From the NCBI GenBank assembly GCA_015232395.1, contig JADFZT010000033.1:1-48111 (forward strand): a DNA stretch of 48,111 nt. The letters run 5' to 3'. Shown here in pieces: positions 27,170 through 35,356 of the stretch; position 1 is the stretch's first letter; each line of letters starts with the position of its first letter. This stretch comes from Magnetococcales bacterium (GTDB lineage: Bacteria; Pseudomonadota; Magnetococcia; Magnetococcales; JADFZT01). The notes under the pieces were generated by a model, which saw only the letters and a list, made by a program, of their open reading frames with translations, ran no database searches and was not told where the DNA came from. Position numbers and translations under genes: made by a program.

Positions 27170-28387
27170 ATGTCTACACTAGAGTTTGACAATTCAGACG
27201 AAAACAGCGCCCGCATCAAGGTTGTCGGCGTGGGCGGCGGCGGCGGAAACGCCATCAACAACATGATTCAATCCCAGCTTGAGGGTGTGGAATTCATCGT
27301 AGCCAATACCGATTCTCAGGCATTGGCGCGGAGTCTCGCCCCCACGCGGATTCAGATTGGACAAGGTGTCACCCGGGGTCTGGGAGCGGGTGCCAAGCCT
27401 GAAGTGGGTGGTCGGGCTGCCGAAGAGAGTCAGGAACAGATTGCTGAGGCCATCAAAGACTCCGACATGGTCTTCATCACCGCCGGTATGGGGGGGGGGA
27501 CCGGGACCGGTGCGGCTCCGGTAATTGCCAAAGTTGCCCGTGAGTTGGAAATTCTCACCGTGGCGGTGGTGACCAAACCCTTCAGCTTCGAAGGCAAAAA
27601 GCGCCTGCGTTTTGCCGAAGAGGGGCTGGATGAGCTGCGCAATCATGTCGATACCGTCATCACCATTCCCAACCAAAAACTGCTTTCGGTGGTGGGTAAA
27701 AATACCACCATCCTGGAAGCCTTCCGTAAAGCGGATGATGTGTTGCATCAAGCGGTGCGCGGCATTACCGATCTGATCACGGTACCCGGTCTGATCAACG
27801 TTGACTTTGCCGACGTGCGCACGGTGATGGACGAGATGGGGCAAGCGATGATGGGTGCTGCCGAGGCCGTTGGGGATACCCGGGCTCTTGATGCTGCCAC
27901 CAACGCCATTTCCAGCCCGCTGCTGGATGATGTCTCCATTCATGGCGCCCGGGGCGTGCTGATCAATATCACCGGCGGCTACAATCTGGCCCTGCAAGAG
28001 GTGGACGAAGCGGCGACTGTGGTACGGGATATGGCCCACGACGACGCCATTATCGTTTTCGGTGCCGTGCTGGACGAGAGCATGGAAGATTCCGTGCGGG
28101 TGACCGTGGTGGCTACGGGTATCGGTGCGGCGGACAAGGTCGCCTTCCCCGGCAAGGAGAAGGTTGCAGCCCCCACCAGTCCCATTGTCCGGCCCCGCCG
28201 GCAAGCTCCAGCGGCCTCCAACGACGCCCCCGCCATGGAAGAAGAGGAGCATGTAGCTCCCGCGACCAATGCGGCCCGTTTTAAAAAGCGTGCCCGCAAC
28301 ATGGAAAATTTTAACCGGAGCCTCGATCAGGTCAACGAAGAGGAATCCTTTGACGTGCCCACTTTCCTGCGGCGTCAAATGGACTGA
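27170..28387 (+). CDS. ftsZ: Cell division protein FtsZ
   Basis: The tubulin-like GTPase that forms the Z ring. The N-terminal [13 protein letters not shown], the tubulin signature GGGTGTG at residues 108-114, and the catalytic T7 loop in [13 protein letters not shown] are present. A variable linker (about 320-390) leads to a C-terminal conserved peptide, [11 protein letters not shown], which binds FtsA. A GGGGAAGGG stretch lies a little upstream of the ATG. A strong GC hairpin follows the gene. Confidence 0.97.
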   Translation: MSTLEFDNSDENSARIKVVGVGGGGGNAINNMIQSQLEGVEFIVANTDSQALARSLAPTRIQIGQGVTRGLGAGAKPEVGGRAAEESQEQIAEAIKDSDMVFITAGMGGGTGTGAAPVIAKVARELEILTVAVVTKPFSFEGKKRLRFAEEGLDELRNHVDTVITIPNQKLLSVVGKNTTILEAFRKADDVLHQAVRGITDLITVPGLINVDFADVRTVMDEMGQAMMGAAEAVGDTRALDAATNAISSPLLDDVSIHGARGVLINITGGYNLALQEVDEAATVVRDMAHDDAIIVFGAVLDESMEDSVRVTVVATGIGAADKVAFPGKEKVAAPTSPIVRPRRQAPAASNDAPAMEEEEHVAPATNAARFKKRARNMENFNRSLDQVNEEESFDVPTFLRRQMD

Positions 28388-28409
28388 TTGCTTTTGCGTA
28401 CCCTTACCA

Positions 28410-28439
28410 TTCCGGAGGGCCTCCCCTGGCCCTCCGGAA
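28410..28439 (+). terminator. Strong hairpin downstream of ftsZ
   Basis: A perfect 12-bp stem, TTCCGGAGGGCC with GGCCCTCCGGAA, closes a TCCCCT loop 23 bp after the ftsZ stop. No T run follows directly (CCCCTCTCTTG), so it may act as a weak or bidirectional terminator or as an mRNA 3'-end stabiliser. Confidence 0.55.
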
Positions 28440-28832
28440 CCCCTCTCTTGTGGATTCTAAATAGCAATCTTTCTTTTTTCCTTTAATAATTTTCAAAAAT
28501 GCCTTAGATTTCCCACGATGACGGGTAAATAACGTTATCTTGCCCGGCTTTTTTGTGTGGTTTGTCGGGGTTTGTCGTTGTTTTTGTTCTGTTTTTTCTT
28601 GTTTTTCGCCGTTTTTCGAATGTTGGTGGTCAATCTCATCTGTTGTATCTGTTTTTACCGACCGTTTTTTTCTGCCAGCGTGGTATGAATATTGCACAAC
28701 TTGGGGGTAAATGGTTCTTTTTATGGCTCGGGACATTTTTTTGGGAACAAAAGAGTCAATGATCAGACCAACTACCAGCCAATTGATTGACAGCCCAAGG
28801 GCCGGACGACGTAAATCGACCGGAAAATGCAC
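28440..28832. other. AT-rich gene-free spacer upstream of lpxC
   Basis: About 390 bp with no convincing gene. The composition is clearly lower in GC than its surroundings, with T-rich runs (TTTTTGTTCTGTTTTTTCTTG) around 28575-28600. TTGACA at 28787-28792 with a poor GTAAAT about 18 bp on is the best promoter candidate for lpxC, but it would leave almost no leader. Confidence 0.4.
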
Positions 28833-29762
28833 ATGTTTTTCCAGCGTACCTTAAAAAACACCATTCGTTGCACAGGTATCGGCCTTCATGGTGGCGAGAA
28901 GACCTATCTCTCCTTGCGCCCGGCTCCTGAGAATACCGGGATCGTTTTTCATCGCACCGATCTGGGGGGAGCCCTGATCCCGGCCAAGGTGGAAAATGTC
29001 GTGGATACCCGGCTCTGCTCCACCATTGCCAACGAAAATGGTGATCGCGTTTCGACGATCGAGCATCTGCTGGCCTCCTTTGCCGGATTGGGTGTGGACA
29101 ACGCCTATGTGGACCTGGACGGCCCGGAAGTGCCCATCATGGATGGCTCGGCTGCCCCATTTGTTTTTTTGATTCAATGTGCTGGCATCGTCGATCAAAA
29201 AGTGCCGCGCCGCTGGATTCGCATTAAAAAGTCGGTCTCTGTGGGTCATGAAGATAAATGGGCCTTTTTTGAGCCCAGTGACGGGTTTCGGGTGAGCTTT
29301 TTAATCGATTTTGATCATCCGGTTCTGGCCCAGCAGGGGGTGGAGCTGGATATGAACGAAACCACCTTCATCAAAGATGTCTGCCGCGCCCGGACCTTCG
29401 GCTTTCTCAAGGAGGTCGAAACCCTGCAATCCAACGGTCTTGCCCGTGGGGGCTCTCTGGATAACGCCATTGTGATTGGTGATTTCCGGATTTTGAACGA
29501 AGGGGGTTTGCGGTACGAGAACGAATTTGTCCGCCACAAGATTATCGATGCCATTGGTGATCTCTATCTTTTGGGGCATCCCATCATCGGTCACTTCAAG
29601 GGGGTGCGTTCCGGCCACGCCCTGAACAACCAGCTTCTGCGGCAGTTGATGGCCCAGCGGGATGCCTGGGAGTTTGTTGAAGGAGAGGTCGAAGACGCAG
29701 CTACCGAGGAGGCTCCCGGCAGTCATGGCGCAGCCCAACCCATCGCCGCTCTTTCCACCTAG
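28833..29762 (+). CDS. lpxC: UDP-3-O-acyl-N-acetylglucosamine deacetylase LpxC
   Basis: The zinc amidase that commits UDP-3-O-acyl-GlcNAc to lipid A synthesis; it proves an outer membrane with lipopolysaccharide. [18 protein letters not shown] is the usual start. The zinc ligands lie in [14 protein letters not shown] and [14 protein letters not shown], and the catalytic His is in the SGHALNNQL segment. ATG 28833 has GGAAA 6 bp upstream; an ATG at 28827 is also possible. The last 20-25 residues (Glu/Ala-rich) are poorly conserved and overlap the next gene. Position after ftsZ is the classical end of the cluster. Confidence 0.95.
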   Translation: MFFQRTLKNTIRCTGIGLHGGEKTYLSLRPAPENTGIVFHRTDLGGALIPAKVENVVDTRLCSTIANENGDRVSTIEHLLASFAGLGVDNAYVDLDGPEVPIMDGSAAPFVFLIQCAGIVDQKVPRRWIRIKKSVSVGHEDKWAFFEPSDGFRVSFLIDFDHPVLAQQGVELDMNETTFIKDVCRARTFGFLKEVETLQSNGLARGGSLDNAIVIGDFRILNEGGLRYENEFVRHKIIDAIGDLYLLGHPIIGHFKGVRSGHALNNQLLRQLMAQRDAWEFVEGEVEDAATEEAPGSHGAAQPIAALST

Positions 29763-30405
29763 GGCACGGCTTATTCTGTCCGCTATACGCGCTTTTTTAT
29801 CAGCCCATCGGGATCCGCCCGGGTCTCGGTGGGTTGATTTCAGTTTTCCCCTTCTGACCGCTCTTTTCCTGCTTTTGTCTGTTACCGCCTGCACCCCGTT
29901 TTCCGGGGACTCTTCCCGCTATACGCTGCAAAAAACCCAGATTGTGGTTCAAGGAGACCGTTTGTATGCCCAGGCCTCTCTGGATCCGGCCTTTTTGGTG
30001 GATGCCTCAGCCTTGCTCAAGCGAGGTGAGCCGCTGCTGGCGACCTATGAGTTTCATTTTTACCAGCGACATGATTGGCTACCGGATAGAAAGGTCGTCG
30101 ACATTACGATCAAGCGTCGCCTGCGACCCCATCTCATTACCGAGCACTTTGAGATGCGTGATTCCCAAAGTGGCGTATATCACTATACCAGTGACCCGGA
30201 AGAGGCGTTGCATTTTTTGGGGAAACCCCGTTTTATCGCTCTGACTCAGGTTTCAGAGCTGAAATCGGGGGGGCGCTATCTTCTGGAAACCCGTATTTTG
30301 GTCACCCACGAGGGGGTGTCGGGGCTGCTTCGATTGTTGGATCGGTGGCTGGCTCTCTGGCGACCCATCGATCAAACCTTGCAGATTGACTATACCCATC
30401 CATGA
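29725..30405 (+). CDS. DUF4390-like envelope protein, putative lipoprotein
   Basis: A conserved protein of unknown function of the DUF4390 type, often encoded just before ntrY. After an N-terminal stretch, a hydrophobic segment [14 protein letters not shown] ends in a lipobox-like cysteine, suggesting export and lipidation. The rest is a beta-rich domain with [15 protein letters not shown] and a C-terminal [16 protein letters not shown] segment. The start is uncertain: ATG 29725 lies inside lpxC and leaves about 35 residues before the signal segment, which is long for a lipoprotein, but no better in-frame start was found. The frame itself is open up to 29662. Family assignment is from pattern and position. 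Confidence 0.7.
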   Translation: MAQPNPSPLFPPRARLILSAIRAFLSAHRDPPGSRWVDFSFPLLTALFLLLSVTACTPFSGDSSRYTLQKTQIVVQGDRLYAQASLDPAFLVDASALLKRGEPLLATYEFHFYQRHDWLPDRKVVDITIKRRLRPHLITEHFEMRDSQSGVYHYTSDPEEALHFLGKPRFIALTQVSELKSGGRYLLETRILVTHEGVSGLLRLLDRWLALWRPIDQTLQIDYTHP

Positions 30406-30408
30406 GCG

Positions 30409-30436
30409 GACCGGGCCAATATCCCTTGGGCCGGTC
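30409..30436 (+). other. Hairpin between the DUF4390 gene and ntrY
   Basis: GACCGGGCC and GGGCCGGTC pair with one mismatch across a 10-base loop, 3 bp after the upstream stop codon. No T run follows, so processing or attenuation is more likely than termination. Confidence 0.4.
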
Positions 30437-30556
30437 AGGGATGTGATTAAACCTATCCACGTTGGTCCAGGGATCGTCAGTACCTGACGGGAGGGATCTC
30501 TTTCCCTTGGGTCGTAAGTGTGAGTCCATGTTTTCCTCCATGACGGCGCTCTTTCC

Positions 30557-32794
30557 ATGAAGCTTTCCAAAACTTCCAAACGATGGCTGCTCTTTTTTCT
30601 GCTGGTAGCGGTCGTGGTCATCACCTTTATCACCGCCCGGGTGCTTCACGGCGTTTCCGGCGTGGGTGGCGGGGATTACAGCGTTATCTTTTTGCTGCTG
30701 ATCTACGTCAATCTGCTGTTGGTGCTGGTGTTTGCATTTTTGGTGATTCGCCACCTTTCCCGGCTGTGGCTTGATCGCCGACGGGGTTTGACAGGTTCGA
30801 AGCTGCGCACCCGGATGGTGTTGCTGTTTGTGGGTTTGTCGTTGCTACCGACCCTGATCGTGGCGATTTTATCGGTTAATTTTTTGAATCGGGGGGTGGA
30901 CTCCTGGTTTTCCGATCAGATTGCCCAGGCTCTGGACGACTCCATGGAAGTGGCCAGGGCCTACTATCGGGAAAATCAGCGCACGGTGCGTCATGACGCT
31001 GAGGCGATTGTGCGCAATCGGCGTGTGACGGCCGCACTCACCCTGGAAGGGGTACAGGCGGCGACGGAAGTTTTGGAGGTGGAGCGCAAGGCCAGGGGGT
31101 TGGATGAGATTGTCGTTATCAGCAAGGATGGCACCCGCATGGCACGGGCCGGGGAGTTGCCCTTCGACCCCATTCCGGATTTAAGCAGTTTGGCGGAAGG
31201 CTCCACCAAGGCGCTTTTGATCACCAGTGATACGGGAGACCGGGTGCGGGCCTTTGTGCGTTTGGGGAGTGATATCTATCTTTCCACCGGGCGCTGGATC
31301 GATCATCAGATTTTGGGGCAGATGGAGGCCATTGAGTCGGCCTATGTGGATTATCATCAGCTGCGCTCTGCCCATGGGTTGTTGAAGGTAAACCACACCG
31401 TTATTTTGGCCTTGGTGACGTTGTTGTTGCTGCTGGCGGCTTTTTGGTCGGGTTTTCGGATTGCCGATGGCATCACCGACCCCATAGCGGAGTTGGTGAT
31501 TGGGACGCATAAGGTGGCGGTGGGGGATCTGTCGGTGTCGTTGTCGGTGACCGGCGAGGATGAGCTGGCCACCCTCATGGCGGCTTTTAATGCCATGACC
31601 CAAAAGCTGAAGGAAAATCGAACGGAGCTGGAGGCGACCAACGCTCTTTTGGAGGAGCGGCGGCGTTTTATGGCGGCGATTGTGCGTCACATCTCTTCCG
31701 GGGTGATCAGCGTCAATCGCAGTGATGAAATCACGCTGATCAATCCGGCGGCGGGAGAGTTTTTGGGGATGGATACCATGGGGGCGATTGGCCGCAACTA
31801 TCAGCAGGCCATTCCCGAGCCCGTGCTCAAGCCTTTGGCAGCTCTTCTGAAACACCGTTCCCGGGTCACATCGGTCTCCATGGAAGGGTACAACTATCCG
31901 GAGATCAAGGGGGGTGGGATGGATCTGGCTACCCAGATTCAGATTCAGGGGCCGGAAAAACCCCTCACTCTTTTGCTGCGGGTGACTTTGCTGGAGGATG
32001 TTTTGGGGGACAACCGGGGCTTTATCGCCACCTTCGACGATGTGACCCAGGTGTTGGCCGGGCAGCGTACCCAGGCCTGGAGCGATGTGGCCCGGCGTAT
32101 TGCCCACGAAATCAAAAATCCCCTGACCCCCATTCAGCTATGGGCCCAGCGTTTGCGGCGAAAATATCTCCGCCAGGAGCCGCCTTTACCTCTGGAGTGG
32201 AAGGTGTTGGATGAGGGGACCAACACCATCATTCAGCAGGTGGAGGAGTTGCGGGTGTTGGTGAATGAATTTTCCACCTTTGCCCGTCTGCCGCGACCGG
32301 ACCTGAAAAAGAATGACCTCAAGGGGACCATCCGCAAGGTGATGAGTCTGTATGATTCGGGTCTGAAAAAGGTCAATCTGACGACCCATTTTGATGAAAA
32401 AATGCCGCGCTTTCCCTATGATCAGGGGCAGATCAAACAGGTGCTATCCAATCTGGTGGCCAATGGCTTGGCCGCTATTCGGGAGAAGGATGGTAAGCGT
32501 AGCCTTGCCATATCCACGGCGGTCTCCGAGAATGGCCGCTGGGCGGTTGTGGAGTTGTCCGACAGCGGGGTTGGGATTCCGCCCGCCGACCGGGATCGGG
32601 TGTTCGAGCCCTATTTTACCACCAAGAAAAAGGGGACGGGTTTGGGGCTTGCCATCGTCAAGAAGATTATCGAGGACCATGGGGGAACCATTCGCATTCG
32701 GACCTCTCATTGGCAGGGGGTGCTGGTTGAGATTCGACTCCCTTTGAGTGGTCCCATCACCCCTGCAACCACGGACGTTCAGGAAATCTCATGA
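30557..32794 (+). CDS. ntrY: Sensor histidine kinase NtrY
   Basis: A 745-aa membrane kinase of the NtrY class, which pairs with NtrX in nitrogen, redox or envelope control. Two N-terminal membrane helices (about 9-30 and 43-65), a third near 83-105, an extracytoplasmic domain (about 105-275), another helix (about 278-300), HAMP (about 300-355) and PAS (about 372-490) precede HisKA with His517 in RRIAHEIKNPLTPIQL. HATPase has NLVANGLAAI, DSGVGIP and GTGLGLAIVKK. The HEIKNPLTPIQL form is diagnostic for NtrY. It overlaps ntrX by 4 bp. The ribosome site is weak. Confidence 0.93.
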   Translation: MKLSKTSKRWLLFFLLVAVVVITFITARVLHGVSGVGGGDYSVIFLLLIYVNLLLVLVFAFLVIRHLSRLWLDRRRGLTGSKLRTRMVLLFVGLSLLPTLIVAILSVNFLNRGVDSWFSDQIAQALDDSMEVARAYYRENQRTVRHDAEAIVRNRRVTAALTLEGVQAATEVLEVERKARGLDEIVVISKDGTRMARAGELPFDPIPDLSSLAEGSTKALLITSDTGDRVRAFVRLGSDIYLSTGRWIDHQILGQMEAIESAYVDYHQLRSAHGLLKVNHTVILALVTLLLLLAAFWSGFRIADGITDPIAELVIGTHKVAVGDLSVSLSVTGEDELATLMAAFNAMTQKLKENRTELEATNALLEERRRFMAAIVRHISSGVISVNRSDEITLINPAAGEFLGMDTMGAIGRNYQQAIPEPVLKPLAALLKHRSRVTSVSMEGYNYPEIKGGGMDLATQIQIQGPEKPLTLLLRVTLLEDVLGDNRGFIATFDDVTQVLAGQRTQAWSDVARRIAHEIKNPLTPIQLWAQRLRRKYLRQEPPLPLEWKVLDEGTNTIIQQVEELRVLVNEFSTFARLPRPDLKKNDLKGTIRKVMSLYDSGLKKVNLTTHFDEKMPRFPYDQGQIKQVLSNLVANGLAAIREKDGKRSLAISTAVSENGRWAVVELSDSGVGIPPADRDRVFEPYFTTKKKGTGLGLAIVKKIIEDHGGTIRIRTSHWQGVLVEIRLPLSGPITPATTDVQEIS

Positions 32795-34164
32795 CCCATA
32801 CCGTGCTCATTGTTGATGATGAAGAATCGATCCGGACCAGTCTCCGGGGGATTTTGGAGGATGAGGAATATGGGGTGGCTGAGGCCCCTTCCGGGGAAGC
32901 TGCTCTGGAGATTTTGTCGAGCCAGGATATTTCCGCTGTGCTTTTGGATATCTGGATGGATGGTATCGACGGGATTGAAACCTTGCGACGGATTAAGTCC
33001 AGCAAGGAGAGCACCATCCGCAACCGGGAGTTGCCGGTGGTGATGATGTCGGGTCACGGCACCATCGAAACCGCTGTTTCCGCCACCAAGATCGGCGCTT
33101 ACGACTATCTGGAAAAGCCTCTGTCCCTGGATCGGGTATTGTTGCTGTTGGAGCGGGGGATTCGGGAGTGGAGTTTGGTGCAGGAAAACCGGGAGTTGAA
33201 GGCTCGGGTTCGGGAGACGCCTCCCATGGTGGGGGCGAGTCCGGTGATGAATGCTTTGGGGGAGCAGCTTCGTCGGGTGGCGCCTACGGATGGTTGGGTG
33301 TTGATTTCCGGAGAAAATGGAACGGGCAAGGAGGTGGCGGCGCGGCAGATTCATCAGCTATCCAGTCGCACGGATGGCCCCTTCGTTGCGGTCAACTCTG
33401 CGGCCATTCCTGAAGAGTTGATTGAGGTGGAGTTGTTTGGTCAGGAGGGTGGGGGTGGGTCGGATTCGGAAGCGCCTCAGGCGGGGCGTTTTGAGCGCAG
33501 TCATCGGGGGACTCTGTTTCTGGATGCGATTGGTGACATGTCGCTGAAAACCCAGGCGAAGATTTTGCGGGCTTTGCAGGAGCAGCGTTTTGAGCGGGTA
33601 GGGGGGCGCACGCCGATTCAGGTGGATGTTCGGGTGATTGCGGCGGCCAACCGTAATTTGGAGGAGGAGATTGAGGCGGGCAACTTTCGCAAGGATCTCT
33701 ATTATCGTTTGAATGTCATTCCGTTGCGTATTCCGCCGTTGCGGGAGCGTTTGGAGGATATTCCGTTATTGGTGGACTTTTTCACCAAGCTTCATCATGC
33801 GGCATTGCCCAAGCGTCGGGGTTTTTCCAAGGGTGCATTGAATCAGCTGATGGATTATCACTGGCCGGGGAATGTGCGGGAGTTGAAAAATTTGGTGGAG
33901 CGGCTTTTGATCATGACCCCTGGATTGGTGATTGAAGAGGAGGATCTTCCACCTTTCGTGACCAAAAAGGCTCCAGGTTCGGCGACTGCTTGGGATAATT
34001 TATTGGATACTCAAAATTTGCGAGAGGCGCGGGTGGCTTTTGAGCGGGCTTATTTGAAGTCTCATTTGGGTCGGAATCAGGGCAATATTTCTCGTACGGC
34101 GGAAGCGATTGGCATGGAGCGTTCGGCGTTGCATCGCAAGTTGAAGCAGTTGGGGTTGGGTTAA
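32791..34164 (+). CDS. ntrX: Response regulator NtrX, degenerate AAA+ domain
   Basis: NtrC-family regulator with a receiver (Asp53 in VLLDIWMDGIDG), a central AAA+ domain and a Fis-type C-terminal helix-turn-helix (GNISRTAEAIGMERSALHRKL). Walker A is intact (GENGTGKE). The GAFTGA loop that contacts sigma-54 is missing: LFGQE is followed by GGGGSDSEAPQAG. In addition the Walker B glutamate is replaced, reading LFLDAIGDM (Asp245, Ala246) where DE is normal. Alpha-proteobacterial NtrX proteins also lack GAFTGA and act without sigma-54. This protein is therefore expected to bind DNA as a phosphorylation switch rather than to activate sigma-54 promoters. The stop overlaps the end of the convergent DUF2892 gene. 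Confidence 0.92.
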   Translation: MTHTVLIVDDEESIRTSLRGILEDEEYGVAEAPSGEAALEILSSQDISAVLLDIWMDGIDGIETLRRIKSSKESTIRNRELPVVMMSGHGTIETAVSATKIGAYDYLEKPLSLDRVLLLLERGIREWSLVQENRELKARVRETPPMVGASPVMNALGEQLRRVAPTDGWVLISGENGTGKEVAARQIHQLSSRTDGPFVAVNSAAIPEELIEVELFGQEGGGGSDSEAPQAGRFERSHRGTLFLDAIGDMSLKTQAKILRALQEQRFERVGGRTPIQVDVRVIAAANRNLEEEIEAGNFRKDLYYRLNVIPLRIPPLRERLEDIPLLVDFFTKLHHAALPKRRGFSKGALNQLMDYHWPGNVRELKNLVERLLIMTPGLVIEEEDLPPFVTKKAPGSATAWDNLLDTQNLREARVAFERAYLKSHLGRNQGNISRTAEAIGMERSALHRKLKQLGLG

Positions 34165-34349
34165 AAAGGTTTGCAACTGTTCAGGCCCAGCAGGATGTAG
34201 AAGGGGCAAAAGCGGAAGAGCCCGGTGACGAGGGGGATGATTCCGGCCCAGCCCCAGGGGATTTTTGGTCCCACAAAGACCATGGCAATGAGTCCCAGCC
34301 CCACGACAATCCGCATCATCCGATCCATCCCGCCGACATTTGCTTTCAT
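34161..34349 (-). CDS. DUF2892 family inner-membrane protein
   Basis: A 62-aa membrane protein with two hydrophobic segments (about residues 12-28 and 33-57). The pattern N-V-G-x-x-D-R-x-x-R at the start and TGLFRFCPFYILLGLNSC near the end is that of DUF2892 / YgaP-type membrane domains, which are linked to sulfur or rhodanese chemistry in other bacteria. The ATG at 34349 has GGAGAGAAC just upstream; longer starts lack support. Its stop codon overlaps the ntrX stop by 4 bp in convergent orientation, leaving no room for a terminator between them. Confidence 0.8.
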   Translation of the reverse strand: MKANVGGMDRMMRIVVGLGLIAMVFVGPKIPWGWAGIIPLVTGLFRFCPFYILLGLNSCKPF

Positions 34350-34740
34350 GGTGTTCTCTCCTGTTTGTTTGTGTTGGTTCCAGTTGATTTTTATCAATTG
34401 ATGTCCAGTGTTGCATTTCGCTTGGTGGCGAAAATAAAGTTCAGGTTTTCAGGTAGAGTCGTCCAAATTAAAATGGCACGTCACTCTTGATTGATGCGGT
34501 TCGCGTTGCTCACCACATCCTACACGTGAGTCCCTTGGCAAGGGCCTATCAGGGGAAAGTGTGTGTCCCTCTGAATTGGAATGACCATATTTCCTGTTAC
34601 CCCCGCTTTGTTACATCCACCCTGTTACACCCGCTGGTATCTGTCTTAGCTCTTCTCCAGAGGCAGGAAGGCTCTATCATGCTGAAAATTTGAAGAATTT
34701 TCCGCTGTCCTGATCCTGTCTGGCAGGGGGTGGGTGTTGA
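34350..34740. other. Gene-free spacer
   Basis: No supported gene. It contains the upstream region of the DUF2892 gene (minus strand), a TGGCACG at 34474-34480 that lacks a matching -12 GC, and a small palindrome CCCTTGGCAAGGG near 34532-34544. An AT-rich inverted repeat GAAAATT/AATTTTC at about 34684-34702 lies just beyond the end of the minus-strand peptide gene. Confidence 0.4.
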
Positions 34741-34872
34741 TCACACCACGTTGATCAGGTCAAGGGTGGCCCAGAGCAGGGAAGGGGTGGCGAAGATGGT
34801 GACCACCGCCAGGATGGAAAGGGTTGAGGTCAGGGCGATGGAAGAGAAGGTGATATTGTCGGACTGGTTCAT
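34741..34872 (-). CDS. 43-aa single-helix membrane peptide (second of tandem pair)
   Basis: Encodes a 43-aa peptide beginning MNQSDNITFSSIALTSTLSI, with a hydrophobic core (about residues 13-29), then FATPSLLW and a short TLDLINVV tail. It is nearly identical in plan to the product of 35024-35155 (same MNQSDN start, TFSSI, LTS, FATPSLLW) and related to that of 668-793. GGAG lies 8-10 nt before the ATG. It is the downstream member of a same-strand pair, with 151 bp between the two and no clear terminator. It is therefore probably transcribed from the sigma-54 promoter at 35223-35238. Longer frames on either strand across this locus are not supported. Function unknown; membrane location inferred. 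Confidence 0.82.
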   Translation of the reverse strand: MNQSDNITFSSIALTSTLSILAVVTIFATPSLLWATLDLINVV

Positions 34873-35023
34873 GGCATTTCTCCTGAATGTGGTCATCAAA
34901 TACCCGTCTTGGGTTTGATTTGATCTGTTTATGAAGTCTATTAGGGGATGGCTGTCTGCTTTCCGGACTGCTTGGATGCATTGAGCCTTCGACCCTTTGG
35001 CGCGGTGGTATTGAACGTGGGGT

Positions 35024-35155
35024 TTAAACTGCGGCCACCAGGTTCAGTGCGGTCCAGAGCAGGGACGGGGTGGCAAAAACGGTCACCGCCGCCACAATGG
35101 ACACAACCGAGGTCAGAACGATCGAAGAGAAGGTGCTGTTGTCGGATTGGTTCAT
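35024..35155 (-). CDS. 43-aa single-helix membrane peptide (first of tandem pair)
   Basis: Encodes a 43-aa peptide beginning MNQSDNSTFSSIVLTSVVSI, with an uninterrupted hydrophobic segment (about residues 12-29), FATPSLLW, and the tail TALNLVAAV. AAGGAGA lies 7 nt before the ATG. It is the closest paralogue of 34741-34872; many third-codon positions differ while the protein is kept, indicating selection on the peptide. A sigma-54 promoter lies 68-83 bp upstream, and a sigma-54 activator gene is divergent on the other side of that promoter. This is the best-supported member of the family. Possible roles are a small subunit of a membrane complex or a stress peptide. No catalytic residues are present. 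Confidence 0.85.
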   Translation of the reverse strand: MNQSDNSTFSSIVLTSVVSIVAAVTVFATPSLLWTALNLVAAV

Positions 35156-35222
35156 GGCGTTTCTCCTTGGTTTGGCTGTTCATTTTTCTTAAGCGTTTGT
35201 TTCACTTCTTGTCAGTGTATAT

Positions 35223-35238
35223 AGCAGGGTGCGTGCCA
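35223..35238 (-). promoter_or_regulatory. Sigma-54 (-24/-12) promoter of the tandem membrane peptides
   Basis: On the minus strand TGGCACG-CACC-CTGCT matches the consensus at all seven -24 bases and four of five -12 bases. GG and GC are exactly 10 bases apart. Transcription would begin near 35212, about 57 nt before the ATG at 35155, close to the 61 nt at the first peptide locus. Confidence 0.75.
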
Positions 35239-35275
35239 TGTTTGTAAGTAAATGAAAGCATTGGAAAAAATTAAA

Positions 35276-35289
35276 ATTTGCTTGCAAAT
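35276..35289. promoter_or_regulatory. Candidate operator, inverted repeat ATTTGC-TT-GCAAAT
   Basis: A perfect 6-bp-arm palindrome about 40-50 bp upstream of the -24 element, overlapping the -35 of the putative activator promoter. It could bind the activator or another dimeric regulator such as IHF-assisted factors. No counterpart was seen at the 668-793 locus. Confidence 0.3.
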
Positions 35290-35310
35290 GCCTGTGGAAT
35301 AACGTAAACA
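35282..35310 (+). promoter_or_regulatory. Candidate sigma-70 promoter of the activator gene
   Basis: TTGCAA, 17 bp, TAAACA. The start would be near 35317, about 40 nt before the ATG at 35357. Confidence 0.4.
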
Positions 35311-35312
35311 AG

Positions 35313-35329
35313 ACAGTGAAGTTAACTGT
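35313..35329. promoter_or_regulatory. Candidate activator-binding site (ACAGT-N7-ACTGT)
   Basis: An inverted repeat ACAGTGAAGTTAACTGT. On the minus strand it contains ACAGTTAACT, similar to ACAGTAAACT at 466-475 near the first peptide promoter. It is about 90-100 bp upstream of the -12 element of the tandem-peptide promoter and at the presumed start site of the activator gene. Enhancer and autoregulation roles are inferred. Confidence 0.35.
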
Positions 35330-35356
35330 TAATAGTGGACAATGTGGGGAGCGCCC

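Noticed and set aside
28553-28762. A hydrophobic 69-aa frame upstream of lpxC
   Set aside because: It follows from the T-rich composition of the spacer (many Phe, Leu and Val codons) and has no ribosome site.
34472-34490. TGGCACG on the plus strand that looks like a third sigma-54 -24 element
   Set aside because: The required GC 10 bases after the GG is missing (TT is found), and no gene of the right kind lies downstream on that strand.
34950-34970. GG-N10-GC on the minus strand just upstream of the second tandem peptide gene (34741-34872)
   Set aside because: Only the spacing fits; the flanking -24 and -12 bases are mostly non-consensus. Cotranscription from the promoter at 35223-35238 is simpler.
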